Positions 6,888 to 18,106 are shown, numbered from the stretch's first letter. The stretch is DNA of 64,000 bases from Geodermatophilus arenarius (GCF_042654585.1 NZ_JBHSGR010000013.1:62001-126000); one strand, 5' to 3'. Notes: a model not told the origin generated them from the sequence alone. Program-made: numbers and translations.

Positions 6888-9153
6888 GGGCGGTGGCGGC
6901 GCGGTGGGCGGCCAGCCAGCGCAGCAGGTCGGGGACCGGCATGGGCCGGGCGACGGCGTAGCCCTGGGCGACGTCGCAGCCCAGCGCCGCGAGCCGGGCG
7001 GCGGTGGTGAGGTCCTCGACGCCCTCGGCGACCAGGCTCAGGCCCAGGTCGTGGGCGAGCGCGACGGTGTGCCGCACGATCGCGGCGGCCCGCTCGTCGC
7101 GGTCGACGTCGGCGGTGAGGCTGCGGTCGAGCTTGAGCTCGTCGGCGGGCAGCCGGCGCAGGTAGGCCAGCGAGCTGTAGCCGGTGCCGTAGTCGTCGAT
7201 GGAGGTGCGCACGCCCAGGCGGCGCAGTTCGCCGAGCACGGTGCGGCCGCGCTCGGGATCGGCCATGAGGGTGTCCTCGACCAGCTCCAGGGTCAGCGCC
7301 GCCGGGGGCAGCCCGCGCCGGGCCAGCTCCGCGGCGACCTTGCCGGGCAGGTCGAGGTCGGCGACGTTGGCCGCGGACAGGTTCACCGACACCGGCACCC
7401 GGTGCTCGTCCCACCAGCGGGCGACCGCGTCCAGGGAGCGCTCGAGCACGGTGTCGGTCAGCGGGCGCAGCAGGCCGGCCTGCTCGGCGGCGGGCAGCAC
7501 CTGCGCGGGGCCGAGCAGCCCACGCCCGGGGTGGTGCCACCGCAGCAGCGCCTCGACGCCGACGGTGCGGCCGTCGTCCATGGCGACCTGCGGCTGCAGG
7601 TGGACGTCGAGCTGGTCCTCGGCCAGCGCGGTGCGCAGCTCCTCCATCGTGCGCAGCCGCTCGCCCGACCCGCTGGTCGGGTCGGGGACGTAGACGTGCA
7701 CGCCGGCGCGCTCGGTCTTGGCCGCGTACATCGCCACGTCGGCGCAGCGCAGCAGCTCCTGGACGTCGTCGGCGGGGACCGGCGCGGTCGAGACGCCGAT
7801 GCTCACGCCGACGTGCAGCCGGATGCCGTCGACCTCGAACGGCTGCCGCAGCAGGTCGTGCACGACGCCGGCGCGCTCGGCGGCGGTGTCCAGGTCGACG
7901 GCGGGCAGCAGGACGGCGAACTCGTCGCCGCCGAGCCGCGCGAGCACCTCGCCCGGCCGCAGCGCGGGGGTCACCCGCGGGCCGACCTGGCACAGCAGCT
8001 GGTCGCCGGCGCCGTGCCCGAGGCTGTCGTTGACCTCCTTGAACCCGTCGAGGTCCAGCAGCAGCAGCGCGGCGGGGGAGGTGGTCGTCGCCCCGGCGAC
8101 GACGGTGCGGGCGCGCTCGAGCAGCGCGCGCCGGTTGGGCAGGCCGGTGAGCTCGTCGGTGCGCGCCTCCTGCCGGACCACCGCGAACGTCCGCACCTCG
8201 CGGAAGGTGACCGCGGTGCGGGCCAGCGCGGCGAGCACGCAGCCCACCGCCAGCCACCCGGCGCTGTCGGGCAGGTCGTCGCCGTAGCCGGCGGCGAGCA
8301 CGGCGAGGGCGGCGAGCGTGCCGGCCAGCGGCAGCGCGACCAGCCGCCAGGTGATCCGCACGCCCTCCTGCCCGGCGGCGCGCCGCGGGTCGCCGGTGGT
8401 GCGCCACGCGGCGACGGCGGCCAGCAGCACGCCGGCCTGCCACACCAGCTCCAGCGGCCCGCCGTCGGCGTAGCGGCCCTCGGCGCTCAGCACGAACAGG
8501 GCGGCGTCGGCGACGCAGAACAGCGCGATGGCCCCGGCGATGCACAGCAGGGTGCGGTCCAGGTGCACGCCGAGGATGGCGCTGACGCCGACCAGCAGCG
8601 ACAGCAGCAGCACGTCGGCACCGGGCCAGGCGAGCTGGGCGACCGAGACGTGGCTGCTGTCGGTGAGGTAGGGCCCGAGCAGGAACCCGGTGCCGACCGC
8701 CGTGGTGCCGAGCGCGGCGACGACGCCGTCGAGCCACATGCTGGGCAGGAACCGCGCGACGCGGGCGCGGATGAGCACGAACAGCGCGACGTAGAGGCTG
8801 CCGTAGGCGACGGCGACGCAGGTGTCGGCCACCGGGGACGGCGTGGTGCCCGCCTGGCCGGTCTCGAGGATGCGCGCGACGTTCCCGGCCGCGCCGACGA
8901 CGAGCGAGGTGGCCAGCGCCCGCCAGGCGAGCGCCTCGCGGGGAGCCCGCCGGGCGGTCAGCCAGCAGGCGGCGCCGGCCGCCAGCCAGGACAGGTGGTA
9001 GAGGACGACGTCGTAGAGGACGTCCCAGGCGTGTCCGGGCGGGCGTGGGCCGACGCCGGTGGCGAAGAGGGCGGCGGCGAGCGCCGCGACCACCACGAGG
9101 GGGCCGCGGGGACCGGTCCCCGCACGCCGGAGGGACACCTGAGCGCGCCGCAC
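6874..9153 (-). CDS. Membrane GGDEF-EAL bifunctional c-di-GMP protein
   Basis: A 759-residue paralogue of the next gene downstream. About eight membrane segments (residues 18-310) share phrases with it (LYDVVLY, WLDGxxxAL). The GGDEF domain has RLGGDEF (406-412) but RxxE (RPGE) at the inhibitory site. The EAL domain has every signature residue: EALLRW (534-539), VNLS, ELVED, IDDYGTG (652-658), LKLD, AEGVE and QGY. It should therefore be able to hydrolyse c-di-GMP, with the cyclase domain either active or GTP-regulatory. The GTG start at 9153 lacks a clear ribosome site, and a GTG slightly downstream is possible. It is divergent from leuS. Confidence 0.9.
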   Translation of the reverse strand: MRRAQVSLRRAGTGPRGPLVVVAALAAALFATGVGPRPPGHAWDVLYDVVLYHLSWLAAGAACWLTARRAPREALAWRALATSLVVGAAGNVARILETGQAGTTPSPVADTCVAVAYGSLYVALFVLIRARVARFLPSMWLDGVVAALGTTAVGTGFLLGPYLTDSSHVSVAQLAWPGADVLLLSLLVGVSAILGVHLDRTLLCIAGAIALFCVADAALFVLSAEGRYADGGPLELVWQAGVLLAAVAAWRTTGDPRRAAGQEGVRITWRLVALPLAGTLAALAVLAAGYGDDLPDSAGWLAVGCVLAALARTAVTFREVRTFAVVRQEARTDELTGLPNRRALLERARTVVAGATTTSPAALLLLDLDGFKEVNDSLGHGAGDQLLCQVGPRVTPALRPGEVLARLGGDEFAVLLPAVDLDTAAERAGVVHDLLRQPFEVDGIRLHVGVSIGVSTAPVPADDVQELLRCADVAMYAAKTERAGVHVYVPDPTSGSGERLRTMEELRTALAEDQLDVHLQPQVAMDDGRTVGVEALLRWHHPGRGLLGPAQVLPAAEQAGLLRPLTDTVLERSLDAVARWWDEHRVPVSVNLSAANVADLDLPGKVAAELARRGLPPAALTLELVEDTLMADPERGRTVLGELRRLGVRTSIDDYGTGYSSLAYLRRLPADELKLDRSLTADVDRDERAAAIVRHTVALAHDLGLSLVAEGVEDLTTAARLAALGCDVAQGYAVARPMPVPDLLRWLAAHRAATARVRD

Positions 9154-9232
9154 GAGGACGACAACGGCTCGTCCGCCGTCCGGGTGCAGCCCGGAGCGCC
9201 CGACCGACCCGTCCGGGTGAGGCCCCGGGCGG

Positions 9233-9238
9233 TAGACT
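9233..9238 (+). promoter_or_regulatory. -10 box of the leuS leader transcript
   Basis: TAGACT lies exactly 7 nt before the GTG at 9246, the same spacing seen before many leaderless genes in this window. Transcription should therefore start at or next to that GTG. No convincing -35 hexamer is visible. Confidence 0.65.
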
Positions 9239-9245
9239 CGCGGCC

Positions 9246-9281
9246 GTGACCGGCGGACGCCTGCTTCTCCGGCCGTGCTGA
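9246..9281 (+). CDS. Leader peptide of leuS (MTGGRLLLRPC)
   Basis: An 11-codon ORF starting with a leaderless GTG contains three consecutive leucine codons, CTG CTT CTC (9261-9269), then Arg, Pro, Cys and TGA. The order of -10 box, leader ORF with clustered Leu codons, hairpin, intrinsic terminator and leuS is the layout of ribosome-mediated attenuation. A ribosome paused at the Leu codons for lack of charged tRNA-Leu would cover the 5' arm of the following hairpin (9272-9282). No other gene lies upstream on this strand, so the terminator can only act on this leader. The peptide itself probably has no function. Confidence 0.7.
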   Translation: MTGGRLLLRPC

Positions 9282-9330
9282 CCTGAGCAACCAGTCAGCA
9301 CGGCGACCCCTCCTGTGTGAGGGGTCTTTT
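9272..9330 (+). promoter_or_regulatory. Leucine attenuator: hairpin plus intrinsic terminator before leuS
   Basis: Hairpin 1 pairs GCCGTGCTGAC (9272-9282) with GTCAGCACGGC (9294-9304), 11 perfect bp around an 11-nt loop; its 5' arm overlaps the leader stop codon. Directly adjacent, GACCCCTC (9305-9312) pairs with GAGGGGTC (9319-9326) around a 6-nt loop, followed by TTTT, a textbook terminator 35 nt before leuS. A classical antiterminator pairing is not obvious. The 3' terminator arm could alternatively pair with GACCCC (9348-9353) beside the leuS ribosome site. Confidence 0.75.
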
Positions 9331-9365
9331 CATGTCCGCCGACGGATGACCCCGGGAGCACCGCG

Positions 9366-12257
<2,892 letters not shown>

Positions 12258-12260
<3 letters not shown>

Positions 12261-12330
12261 CCGAGGACCCCGTCCCCCTCACCGCTCGCGAGCTCGCGGC
12301 GAGCCTCCGGGCGGGGCCGGCCCCGCCCGG
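12258..12330 (+). repeat. Dispersed inverted-repeat element, copy 2 (degenerate)
   Basis: Starts with the leuS stop TGA and continues CCGAGGACCCCGTCCCCC, then CACCGCTCGCGAGCTCGCGG, whose first half matches the copies at 1470 and 46303. The right half (GGGCGGGGCCGGCCCCGCCC) has diverged into its own palindrome. It lies between convergent leuS and the PPOX gene and could serve both as a terminator. Confidence 0.65.
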
Positions 12331-12339
12331 TACCCCGGT

Positions 12340-12723
12340 TCAGGCGGGGCGGACGCGGATGACCGCGTGCCGCTCGGTGCCCGGCCGGGTCAGCCGCTGC
12401 CACAGGCGCGCGCTGCCGTAGGAGACCCGCCACCGCCAGCCGTACCGGCGGGCGAGCGCGGCCCGCGCCTGCCGCCACTCGTGCGGCTGCAGCAGCTCGG
12501 CGGTGGCCTCGACGACCGGCCCCGTCACCCGGCCGCGGACGTCGCACGGCGCCACGGTGACCCGAGCGGTGTGCCGCAGCCGCTTGACCTTGCCGGAGTC
12601 GGCGCGGGTCCAGACGACGAGCGTGTCGCCGTCGGGTGCGGCCCACACCGGCGTGGGCACCGGCTCGCCGGTGCGGCGGAACGTGGTCAGGCTGACGTAG
12701 GTGCTGTCCGGCAGGCCGGCCAT
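12340..12723 (-). CDS. PPOX-class F420/flavin-dependent oxidoreductase
   Basis: A 127-residue split-barrel protein with the pattern YVSLTTFRRTGEPVPTPVWAA near the N-terminus, VVWTRADSGKVKRLRHTARV in the middle and GPVVEATAELL, which fits the Rv2061-like family of PPOX-type F420-dependent reductases. Such proteins reduce or bind small molecules using F420 or flavin; the substrate here is unknown. Its ATG shares a base with the lipB stop (TGATG), so it is translated with lipB, although this neighbour is not part of the usual lipB context. Confidence 0.8.
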   Translation of the reverse strand: MAGLPDSTYVSLTTFRRTGEPVPTPVWAAPDGDTLVVWTRADSGKVKRLRHTARVTVAPCDVRGRVTGPVVEATAELLQPHEWRQARAALARRYGWRWRVSYGSARLWQRLTRPGTERHAVIRVRPA

Positions 12724-13382
12724 CAGGCGGCGGGGGCGAGGGTGAGCACCCGCCGCATCGCCGCCTCGACCGTGTCGACCACCTCGGCCACCGGGACGTC
12801 GCGGCCCAGCTCGGCGCTCAGCGAGGTGACCCCGGCGTCGGCGATGCCGCACGGGACGATCGCGCCGAACGCGCCGAGGTCGGGGTCGCAGTTGAGCGCG
12901 AACCCGTGCATGGTCACCCCGCGCGCGACCCGCACGCCGATCGCGGCGATCTTGCGCTCGGGCCGGAACCGGCTGCCGGGCCCGGGGGCGTCGGCGGCCA
13001 CCCAGACGCCGCTGCGCCCGTCGACGCGCATCGTCGCGACGCCGACCGAGGCGCACACCTCCATGAGCGCGTCCTCGAGCCGGCGCACGTGGGCCACGAC
13101 GTCGACCGGGTCGGGCAGGGCCACGATCGGGTAGCCGACCAGCTGGCCGGGCCCGTGCCAGGTGATCTTGCCGCCGCGGTCGACGTCGACCACCGGCGTG
13201 CCGTCGAGCGGGCGCTCGTGCGGCTCGGTGCGCCGGCCCGCGGTGTAGACCGACGGGTGCTCGAGCAGCAGCAGCGTGTCCGGCGCCTCCCCGGCGATCC
13301 GCGCGGCGTGGATCTCGCGCTGGCGCGCCCAGGCCTCCTCGTAGGGGACGGTGCCGGCCCGGACGACGCGCAGTTCGGTCAC
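12723..13382 (-). CDS. lipB: Lipoyl(octanoyl) transferase
   Basis: Transfers octanoyl from acyl carrier protein to lipoyl domains and GcvH, the step before LipA. The 219-residue protein has the signature RGGKITWHGPGQLVGYPI (about residues 69-86), the catalytic Lys in KIAAIGV and the catalytic Cys in VPCGIADAGVTS. The GTG at 13382 is preceded by TAGGCT at 13390-13395 (minus strand) with a 7-nt gap, so transcription is probably leaderless. It is separated from its partner lipA by the GGDEF/leuS insertion. Confidence 0.96.
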   Translation of the reverse strand: MTELRVVRAGTVPYEEAWARQREIHAARIAGEAPDTLLLLEHPSVYTAGRRTEPHERPLDGTPVVDVDRGGKITWHGPGQLVGYPIVALPDPVDVVAHVRRLEDALMEVCASVGVATMRVDGRSGVWVAADAPGPGSRFRPERKIAAIGVRVARGVTMHGFALNCDPDLGAFGAIVPCGIADAGVTSLSAELGRDVPVAEVVDTVEAAMRRVLTLAPAA

Positions 13383-13404
13383 GGGACCCAGCCTATGCCC
13401 GCGA

Positions 13405-14139
13405 TCACCGCAGCCGGCGGGGCTCGAGGCGGGTCTCCACGGCGGTGCCGTCGGGACCCCGTTCCACCCGGTGGGCCGCCTTGCCCGGCCGGTCGGCGAC
13501 CGCCTCGACCAGTGCCGTCCCCCGGTAGACCAGGCCCACGCCGTCGTCGGTGGCGTGCCCGGCGGGCAGCGTGCCCTCGGCGACCAGCCGCCGGTACAGC
13601 GGGCGGCGTTGTTCCTCGGAGTCGTGGTGGACGCCGTTGGAGGTGGGGATCAGTCCCAGCCCGTTGGTGACCGGCCGCAGGTCGGGGCCGTAGGAGTCGG
13701 TGGTGCCGCCGACGTGCCAGCACAGCGACCCCGCCGACACCCCGCCGAGCACCACCCCGGCCCGCCAGCACTCGGCCAGGACCTCGTCGAGACCGTGCAC
13801 CCGCCACACCGCCAGCAGGTTGGCCACGCTGCCGCCGCCGACCCAGATCACGTCCTGCGCCAGCAGGTGCGCGCGCACGTCGGGGACGGTGGGCATCGGG
13901 AACAGGCTCAGGTGGCTGAGCCGGACCGCGCTGCCGGCGAAGGCGCCGTACACGCCGGCCAGGCGCGCGGGGTCGTCGCCGGTGGCGGTGCCCAGGTAGC
14001 ACAGGCGCGGCTGCGCGGGCGCCCCGGCGAGCTCGACGGCCAGGTCGAACACCGGGCCCGGCGCCCAGTCGTAGGGGCCCCGGCCGCGGGAGTCGAAGCC
14101 GATGCTCGTGGCCACGATCGTCGGGGCGGTGGCGGGCAT
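13405..14139 (-). CDS. Peptidase S51 (dipeptidase E-like) family protein
   Basis: A 244-residue protein of the PepE/cyanophycinase-like class I glutamine-amidotransferase fold. The strand leading to GGGSVANLLAVW and the nucleophile elbow GGVSAGSLCW (Ser in SAGS) are visible, followed by NGLGLIPTSNGVHHDSEEQR with the His of the catalytic set. Family members cleave Asp-X dipeptides, but the true substrate is unknown. The ATG overlaps the stop of the FAD protein gene (CATCA on the plus strand), and lipB follows 22 bp later, so a FAD protein-peptidase operon leads into lipB. Confidence 0.85.
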   Translation of the reverse strand: MPATAPTIVATSIGFDSRGRGPYDWAPGPVFDLAVELAGAPAQPRLCYLGTATGDDPARLAGVYGAFAGSAVRLSHLSLFPMPTVPDVRAHLLAQDVIWVGGGSVANLLAVWRVHGLDEVLAECWRAGVVLGGVSAGSLCWHVGGTTDSYGPDLRPVTNGLGLIPTSNGVHHDSEEQRRPLYRRLVAEGTLPAGHATDDGVGLVYRGTALVEAVADRPGKAAHRVERGPDGTAVETRLEPRRLR

Positions 14140-15404
14140 CAGGCGGCCCCGGCCCCGGCCGCGGCCGCGGCTGCGGTCGCGGGCCGCAGCCGGCGCAGCA
14201 CCGCGGCGGCGGTGCGGCGGCCGCTGGCCATGGCGCCCTGGATGGACGGGGTGTCCCGGTGGTCGCCGCAGACGTACAGGCCGCCGCCGAGGTCGACCGG
14301 GCGGCGCAGCCGCAGCGGGGGGAGCGCGGCCGGCTGTGCGCCGGTCACGGTCACCGATGTCAGGTGCCCGAGGTCCGCCGTCGCGACGTCGTGCAGCCGG
14401 GCCACCTCCTCGCGGACCTCGGCCTCCGGCGTCGGTGCCAGCGAGCTGCTGGCCACCAGGGCGCGGCCGTCGGGGGAGTAGGCCGGCTGGGCGTCGGTGA
14501 GCACCACGCTGTTGACCAGGCGGCCGCCGGGCGTCCCCAGGACGATGAGCGGCTCGGGCCACGGCGAGGCCGGCAGCACGTGGTAGTGGGTCGTCACCTG
14601 GCGGGGCGCGGCGGCCTCGACCGCCGGCACGAGGACGGCGGCGGTGTCGGGGTCGGTGGCCACCACGACGGCGTCGGCGCGCACCGGACCGGCGTCGCTG
14701 TCGACCGAGGTGCCCGAGACCGCGGTGACCCGGACCCCGTGGTGGACGCGCCCCTCGCCGACCCGGGCGGCCAGCTGCTCGCCGATCGCCTGGATGCCCT
14801 GCGCCGGCAGGCCGGTGCCGCCGCGGACGAAGCTGCGCCACAGCAGGTCCAGGTAGCGGCTGGAGGTCTCCAGCCGGTCCTCGAGCAGCACGCCGGCGAA
14901 GAACGGCCCGAAGAACCGCTCCAGGGCCGTGGTGCCGACGCCGGCCCGCCGGAGGTGCTCGGCCGCGGAGGTCTCCGGGGCCGCCAGCAGGCTCGGGACC
15001 GGCCGGTACCCGGCCCGCGCGGAGAACGCGGCGATCGCCGCCTTGTGCCTCAGGGACCCCACCGGCGACCGCAGCGTGTCGGCCACCGCGGACGGCCGGC
15101 GGCGCGGGTCGGCGACCCGGTGCGCGCGGTCGCCGACGCGGACGACCGCCCCGGGGGCGAAGAAGCCGAGGTCGAGGGCGGGCAGGTCGAGGTCGGCGGC
15201 GCGCGGGTAGCCGGTGTTGAACACCTGGAAGCCGCGGTCGACGACGAACCCGTCGACCCGCTCGGTGGCCAGCCGGCCGCCCGCGGAGGCGGAGGCCTCC
15301 AGGAGGTGCACGTCGATCCCGGCGGCGGCCAGGCGGGTGGCCGCCGACAGACCGGCCAGCCCGGCGCCCACGACGACGACCTCGGCACGGGCGGGCAGCG
15401 GCAT
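14139..15404 (-). CDS. FAD-dependent amine oxidase/desaturase-like protein
   Basis: A 421-residue flavoprotein. The N-terminal Rossmann motif VVVVGAGLAGLSAATRLAAAG is followed by LLEASASAGGRL, and the C-terminal FAD contact GGGLYVCGDHRDTPSIQGAMASG is intact, typical of the protoporphyrinogen oxidase/amine oxidase/phytoene desaturase superfamily. The substrate is not identifiable; the HemG/HemY-specific context is absent. The ATG at 15404 has TAGGTT at 15411-15416 on the minus strand 6 nt upstream (leaderless). It is divergent from the Ser/Thr kinase gene with a shared 118-bp promoter region. Confidence 0.85.
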   Translation of the reverse strand: MPLPARAEVVVVGAGLAGLSAATRLAAAGIDVHLLEASASAGGRLATERVDGFVVDRGFQVFNTGYPRAADLDLPALDLGFFAPGAVVRVGDRAHRVADPRRRPSAVADTLRSPVGSLRHKAAIAAFSARAGYRPVPSLLAAPETSAAEHLRRAGVGTTALERFFGPFFAGVLLEDRLETSSRYLDLLWRSFVRGGTGLPAQGIQAIGEQLAARVGEGRVHHGVRVTAVSGTSVDSDAGPVRADAVVVATDPDTAAVLVPAVEAAAPRQVTTHYHVLPASPWPEPLIVLGTPGGRLVNSVVLTDAQPAYSPDGRALVASSSLAPTPEAEVREEVARLHDVATADLGHLTSVTVTGAQPAALPPLRLRRPVDLGGGLYVCGDHRDTPSIQGAMASGRRTAAAVLRRLRPATAAAAAAGAGAA

Positions 15405-15522
15405 GTCCCGAACCTAGGTGCAGTCGGCGCCGGGCACCCGTCCGGGACGGCGCCTGTGGACGCCGCCCGGGCCTGTGGACGGCGGGGGCGGGGCGGGGCC
15501 GGTGCGGCCTACGGTCCCCGCC

Positions 15523-17148
15523 GTGCCCACCACCCCCTCGCCCAGCGCCGGCCCCGACGACGCCCCGGCGCCGCCGGTCGTCCCCGGCTACCGGCTCGAC
15601 CGGCTGCTCGGCCGCGGCGGGTCCGGCGAGGTCTGGCGCGCGAGGCCGCGTGACGGCGGCGCGCCGGTGGCGGTGAAGCTGCTCGTGGCCGGCGACGCCG
15701 GGCGGCAGGCGCGCGAGGCGGCGCTGCTGGGTGCTCTGGACCACCCGCACCTGGTCCGGCTGCACGAGGTGGTGCACCAGCCCCGGCGCGGCGGCCCGGC
15801 CCGGGTGGCGCTGGTCCTCGACCTGCTCGAGGGCGGCAGCCTGGCGGCGCTGCTGGCCCGCCGCGGCCGGCTGCGCCCCGGTGAGGTGGTCACCGCGCTG
15901 GCGCCGGTGGCGGCCGCGCTGGCCTGCGCGCACGAGCAGGGCGTCGTCCACGGCGACCTGTCCCCGGGGAACGTCGTCTTCACCGCCGAGGGACGCCCGG
16001 TGCTCACCGACCTCGGCGTGGCGCGGGTCCTCGGTGAGGACGCGGCCGGTGAGGTGACCCCGGCCTACGTCGACCCCGCCGTCGCCCGCGGGAGCGCACC
16101 CGGCCCGGCCTCGGACGTCTTCGGCGTCGCCGCGGCCGCCTTCCACGCGCTGACCGGTGTCCCGCCGTGGAACGCTGCGACCCCCGCCGACACCCTCGCC
16201 GTCGCCGCCGCCGGCGAGCTGCCCGACCTCGCCGAGCTGGCTCCCGGCACGCCGCGCGCGCTGCTCGAGGTGGTCGGCCGCGGCCTGTCGGCCGATCCGC
16301 ACGCGCGGGGGTCGGCGGCGGCCTTCGCGCTCGACCTGCGGCACGCCTGCCGCCCGGAGCCGGTGCGGCTGCCGACGCCGGGGGTCCCCGATGCCGACCT
16401 GGCGCGGACCGGCCGCGGGCCGCGCACCGAGCTGACCCACCAGGTGCCCGGCCGGCGTCGCCGGCCCGCGCCCGCCGAGGTCCCCGCACCGTCGGCCCGG
16501 TCCTGGCGGCCGGGGGGACCGTTCGTGCGGCGGGCTGCCGCGGGCATCGCGGTCGCCGCCCTGGTGCTGGGCGCGGTGGCGCTCGGGCTGGCGCTGACCC
16601 GCTCCGGGCCCGGCGGACCGGTGGCGGCCGCTCCGGCTCCGGCGTCCGCGGGACCGGCGCCGGCGGCGGCGGCGGCCCCGTCGCCCGCGGCGACCGCGGC
16701 GTCGGCGCCGGTCCCGTCCTCCGCGCCGGCCGCGCCGCCGTCGGCGGAGCAGGTCGACTGGAGCGCCGTCCTCACCGACCTCTACGACCGCCGCGCGCGG
16801 GCGTTCGCCACCGGCTCACCGGCGCTGCTGGACGAGGTCTACACCGCGGACAGCCCGCTGCTCGCCGCCGACCGCGCCCGCCTGAGCTCCCTCACCGCCG
16901 CCGGCGAGGTGCTGCGCGGCTTCACACCCTCGGTTTCCGGCGTGACGGTCGGGGCCGCGACCACCGGGGAGGGGTCCGTGCAGGTGCGGCTGGTCGACAG
17001 CTGGCCGGAGTACGCGGTCGTGGCGGCCGCGTCCCCGGACGGCCCGGTGCTGCGCACGGAGGCGGGCCGCGGGGAGGCGCCGGTGACGATGGTGCTGGTC
17101 CCCGGGAGCGGCGGCTGGCGGATCGGGACCGCGGGGCGGCTGGCGTGA
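15523..17148 (+). CDS. Transmembrane serine/threonine protein kinase (atypical motifs)
   Basis: A 541-residue protein: kinase domain (about residues 22-280), Pro/Arg-rich linker, one transmembrane helix (AAAGIAVAALVLGAVALGLALT) and an extracytoplasmic Pro/Ala linker ending in a SnoaL/DUF4440-like domain (WSAVLTDLYDRRARAF to GGWRIGTAG). The glycine loop GRGGSGEVW and AVK lysine are intact. The catalytic loop reads HGDLSPGN instead of HRDxKxxN, and DFG is DLG, so catalysis may be altered. The GTG at 15523 is chosen because TACGGT lies 7 nt upstream (15510-15515). The gene is not in the conserved mycobacterial order, so it is a lineage insertion. Confidence 0.88.
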   Translation: MPTTPSPSAGPDDAPAPPVVPGYRLDRLLGRGGSGEVWRARPRDGGAPVAVKLLVAGDAGRQAREAALLGALDHPHLVRLHEVVHQPRRGGPARVALVLDLLEGGSLAALLARRGRLRPGEVVTALAPVAAALACAHEQGVVHGDLSPGNVVFTAEGRPVLTDLGVARVLGEDAAGEVTPAYVDPAVARGSAPGPASDVFGVAAAAFHALTGVPPWNAATPADTLAVAAAGELPDLAELAPGTPRALLEVVGRGLSADPHARGSAAAFALDLRHACRPEPVRLPTPGVPDADLARTGRGPRTELTHQVPGRRRRPAPAEVPAPSARSWRPGGPFVRRAAAGIAVAALVLGAVALGLALTRSGPGGPVAAAPAPASAGPAPAAAAAPSPAATAASAPVPSSAPAAPPSAEQVDWSAVLTDLYDRRARAFATGSPALLDEVYTADSPLLAADRARLSSLTAAGEVLRGFTPSVSGVTVGAATTGEGSVQVRLVDSWPEYAVVAAASPDGPVLRTEAGRGEAPVTMVLVPGSGGWRIGTAGRLA

Positions 17149-17162
17149 GCCCGGCGGAGGCG

Positions 17163-18074
17163 TCAGCCGCGGTCGAGCGCCTCGCGGAGGGCGGAGGGCA
17201 GGTCCCGGTGCCGGAACGGGTAGCCGGCCGCCAGCAGCCGCGCCGGCACGGCCCGCTGCCCGGCGAGGACGTTGGAGCGCCCGAACTCGCCGAGCGCCGA
17301 CCGGATGGCGAAGCCGGGCACCGGCAGGACCGTCGGACGGTGCACGGCCCGGCCCAGCTCCCGGACGAACTCGTCGTTGCGCACGGGGTCGGGGCCGGTG
17401 AGGTTGACCGGCCCGGACACCTCTCCGGCGGTCAGCAGGAAGCGGATGGCGCCCACCTCGTCGTCCAGGCTCACCCACGGCCAGTACTGCCGCCCCGACC
17501 CCACCCGGCCGCCGAGGCCGAGCCGGAAGACCGTGCCGAGGATGCGCACCAGCATGGCGCCGCGGCCGATGACCAGGCCGGTCCGCAGCGTGACCACCCG
17601 GACGCCCGCCTCGGCTGCGGGAGCGGTGGCGGCCTCCCACTGCACGCACACGCGGGCGAGGAAGTCGTCCCCCGGCGGGGCGTCCTCCTCGACCACCCGG
17701 TCCCCGGTGTCGCCGTAGTAGCCGACCGCGGAGGCCGACAGCAGCACCCGCCTGCGCGAGGGGTCCTCGGCGGCCGCGGTGGCGAGGGCCTCGGCGATCG
17801 TGGTGGTGCTGTCCACCCGGCTGGCCAGCAGGTCCCGCCGGTACGCCTCGGTGAATGGGCGCGGCCGGATCGGCGTGCCGGCGAGGTTCACCACCGCGTC
17901 GACGTCGCGCAGCAGCGCCGGGTCGATCCGCCGGTGCTGGGGGTCCCAGCGGTGTTCGTCGGCGGTGCGGGGGGTGCGGCGGACCAGCCGGATGACCTCG
18001 TGCCCGTCGGCGCGCAGCTCCGGCACCAGCGTCGACCCGATGAGCCCGGAGGCCCCCGTGACGGCGATCTTCAT
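17163..18074 (-). CDS. TIGR01777-family NAD-dependent epimerase (Rv2216-like)
   Basis: A 303-residue extended short-chain dehydrogenase-like protein with the nucleotide-binding motif VTGASGLIGSTLVPEL at the N-terminus, the YYGDTG element, and DUF1731-type C-terminal sequence (VPGFAIRSALGEF...GQRAVPARLLAAGYPFRH). It matches Rv2216, which also sits between dlaT and lipB. The physiological reaction is unknown. The ATG follows GAGGAGG. It is transcribed in the same direction as sucB, which lies upstream with a strong hairpin between them. Confidence 0.9.
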   Translation of the reverse strand: MKIAVTGASGLIGSTLVPELRADGHEVIRLVRRTPRTADEHRWDPQHRRIDPALLRDVDAVVNLAGTPIRPRPFTEAYRRDLLASRVDSTTTIAEALATAAAEDPSRRRVLLSASAVGYYGDTGDRVVEEDAPPGDDFLARVCVQWEAATAPAAEAGVRVVTLRTGLVIGRGAMLVRILGTVFRLGLGGRVGSGRQYWPWVSLDDEVGAIRFLLTAGEVSGPVNLTGPDPVRNDEFVRELGRAVHRPTVLPVPGFAIRSALGEFGRSNVLAGQRAVPARLLAAGYPFRHRDLPSALREALDRG

Positions 18075-18106
18075 GACCCTCCTCGTCCCCCCTGCCCGGT
18101 ACGACG

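Noticed and set aside
9246..9365. T-box riboswitch upstream of leuS
   Set aside because: No T-box sequence (AGGGUGGNACCGCG) or specifier stem is visible, and the leader is too short; a Leu leader peptide explains the features better.
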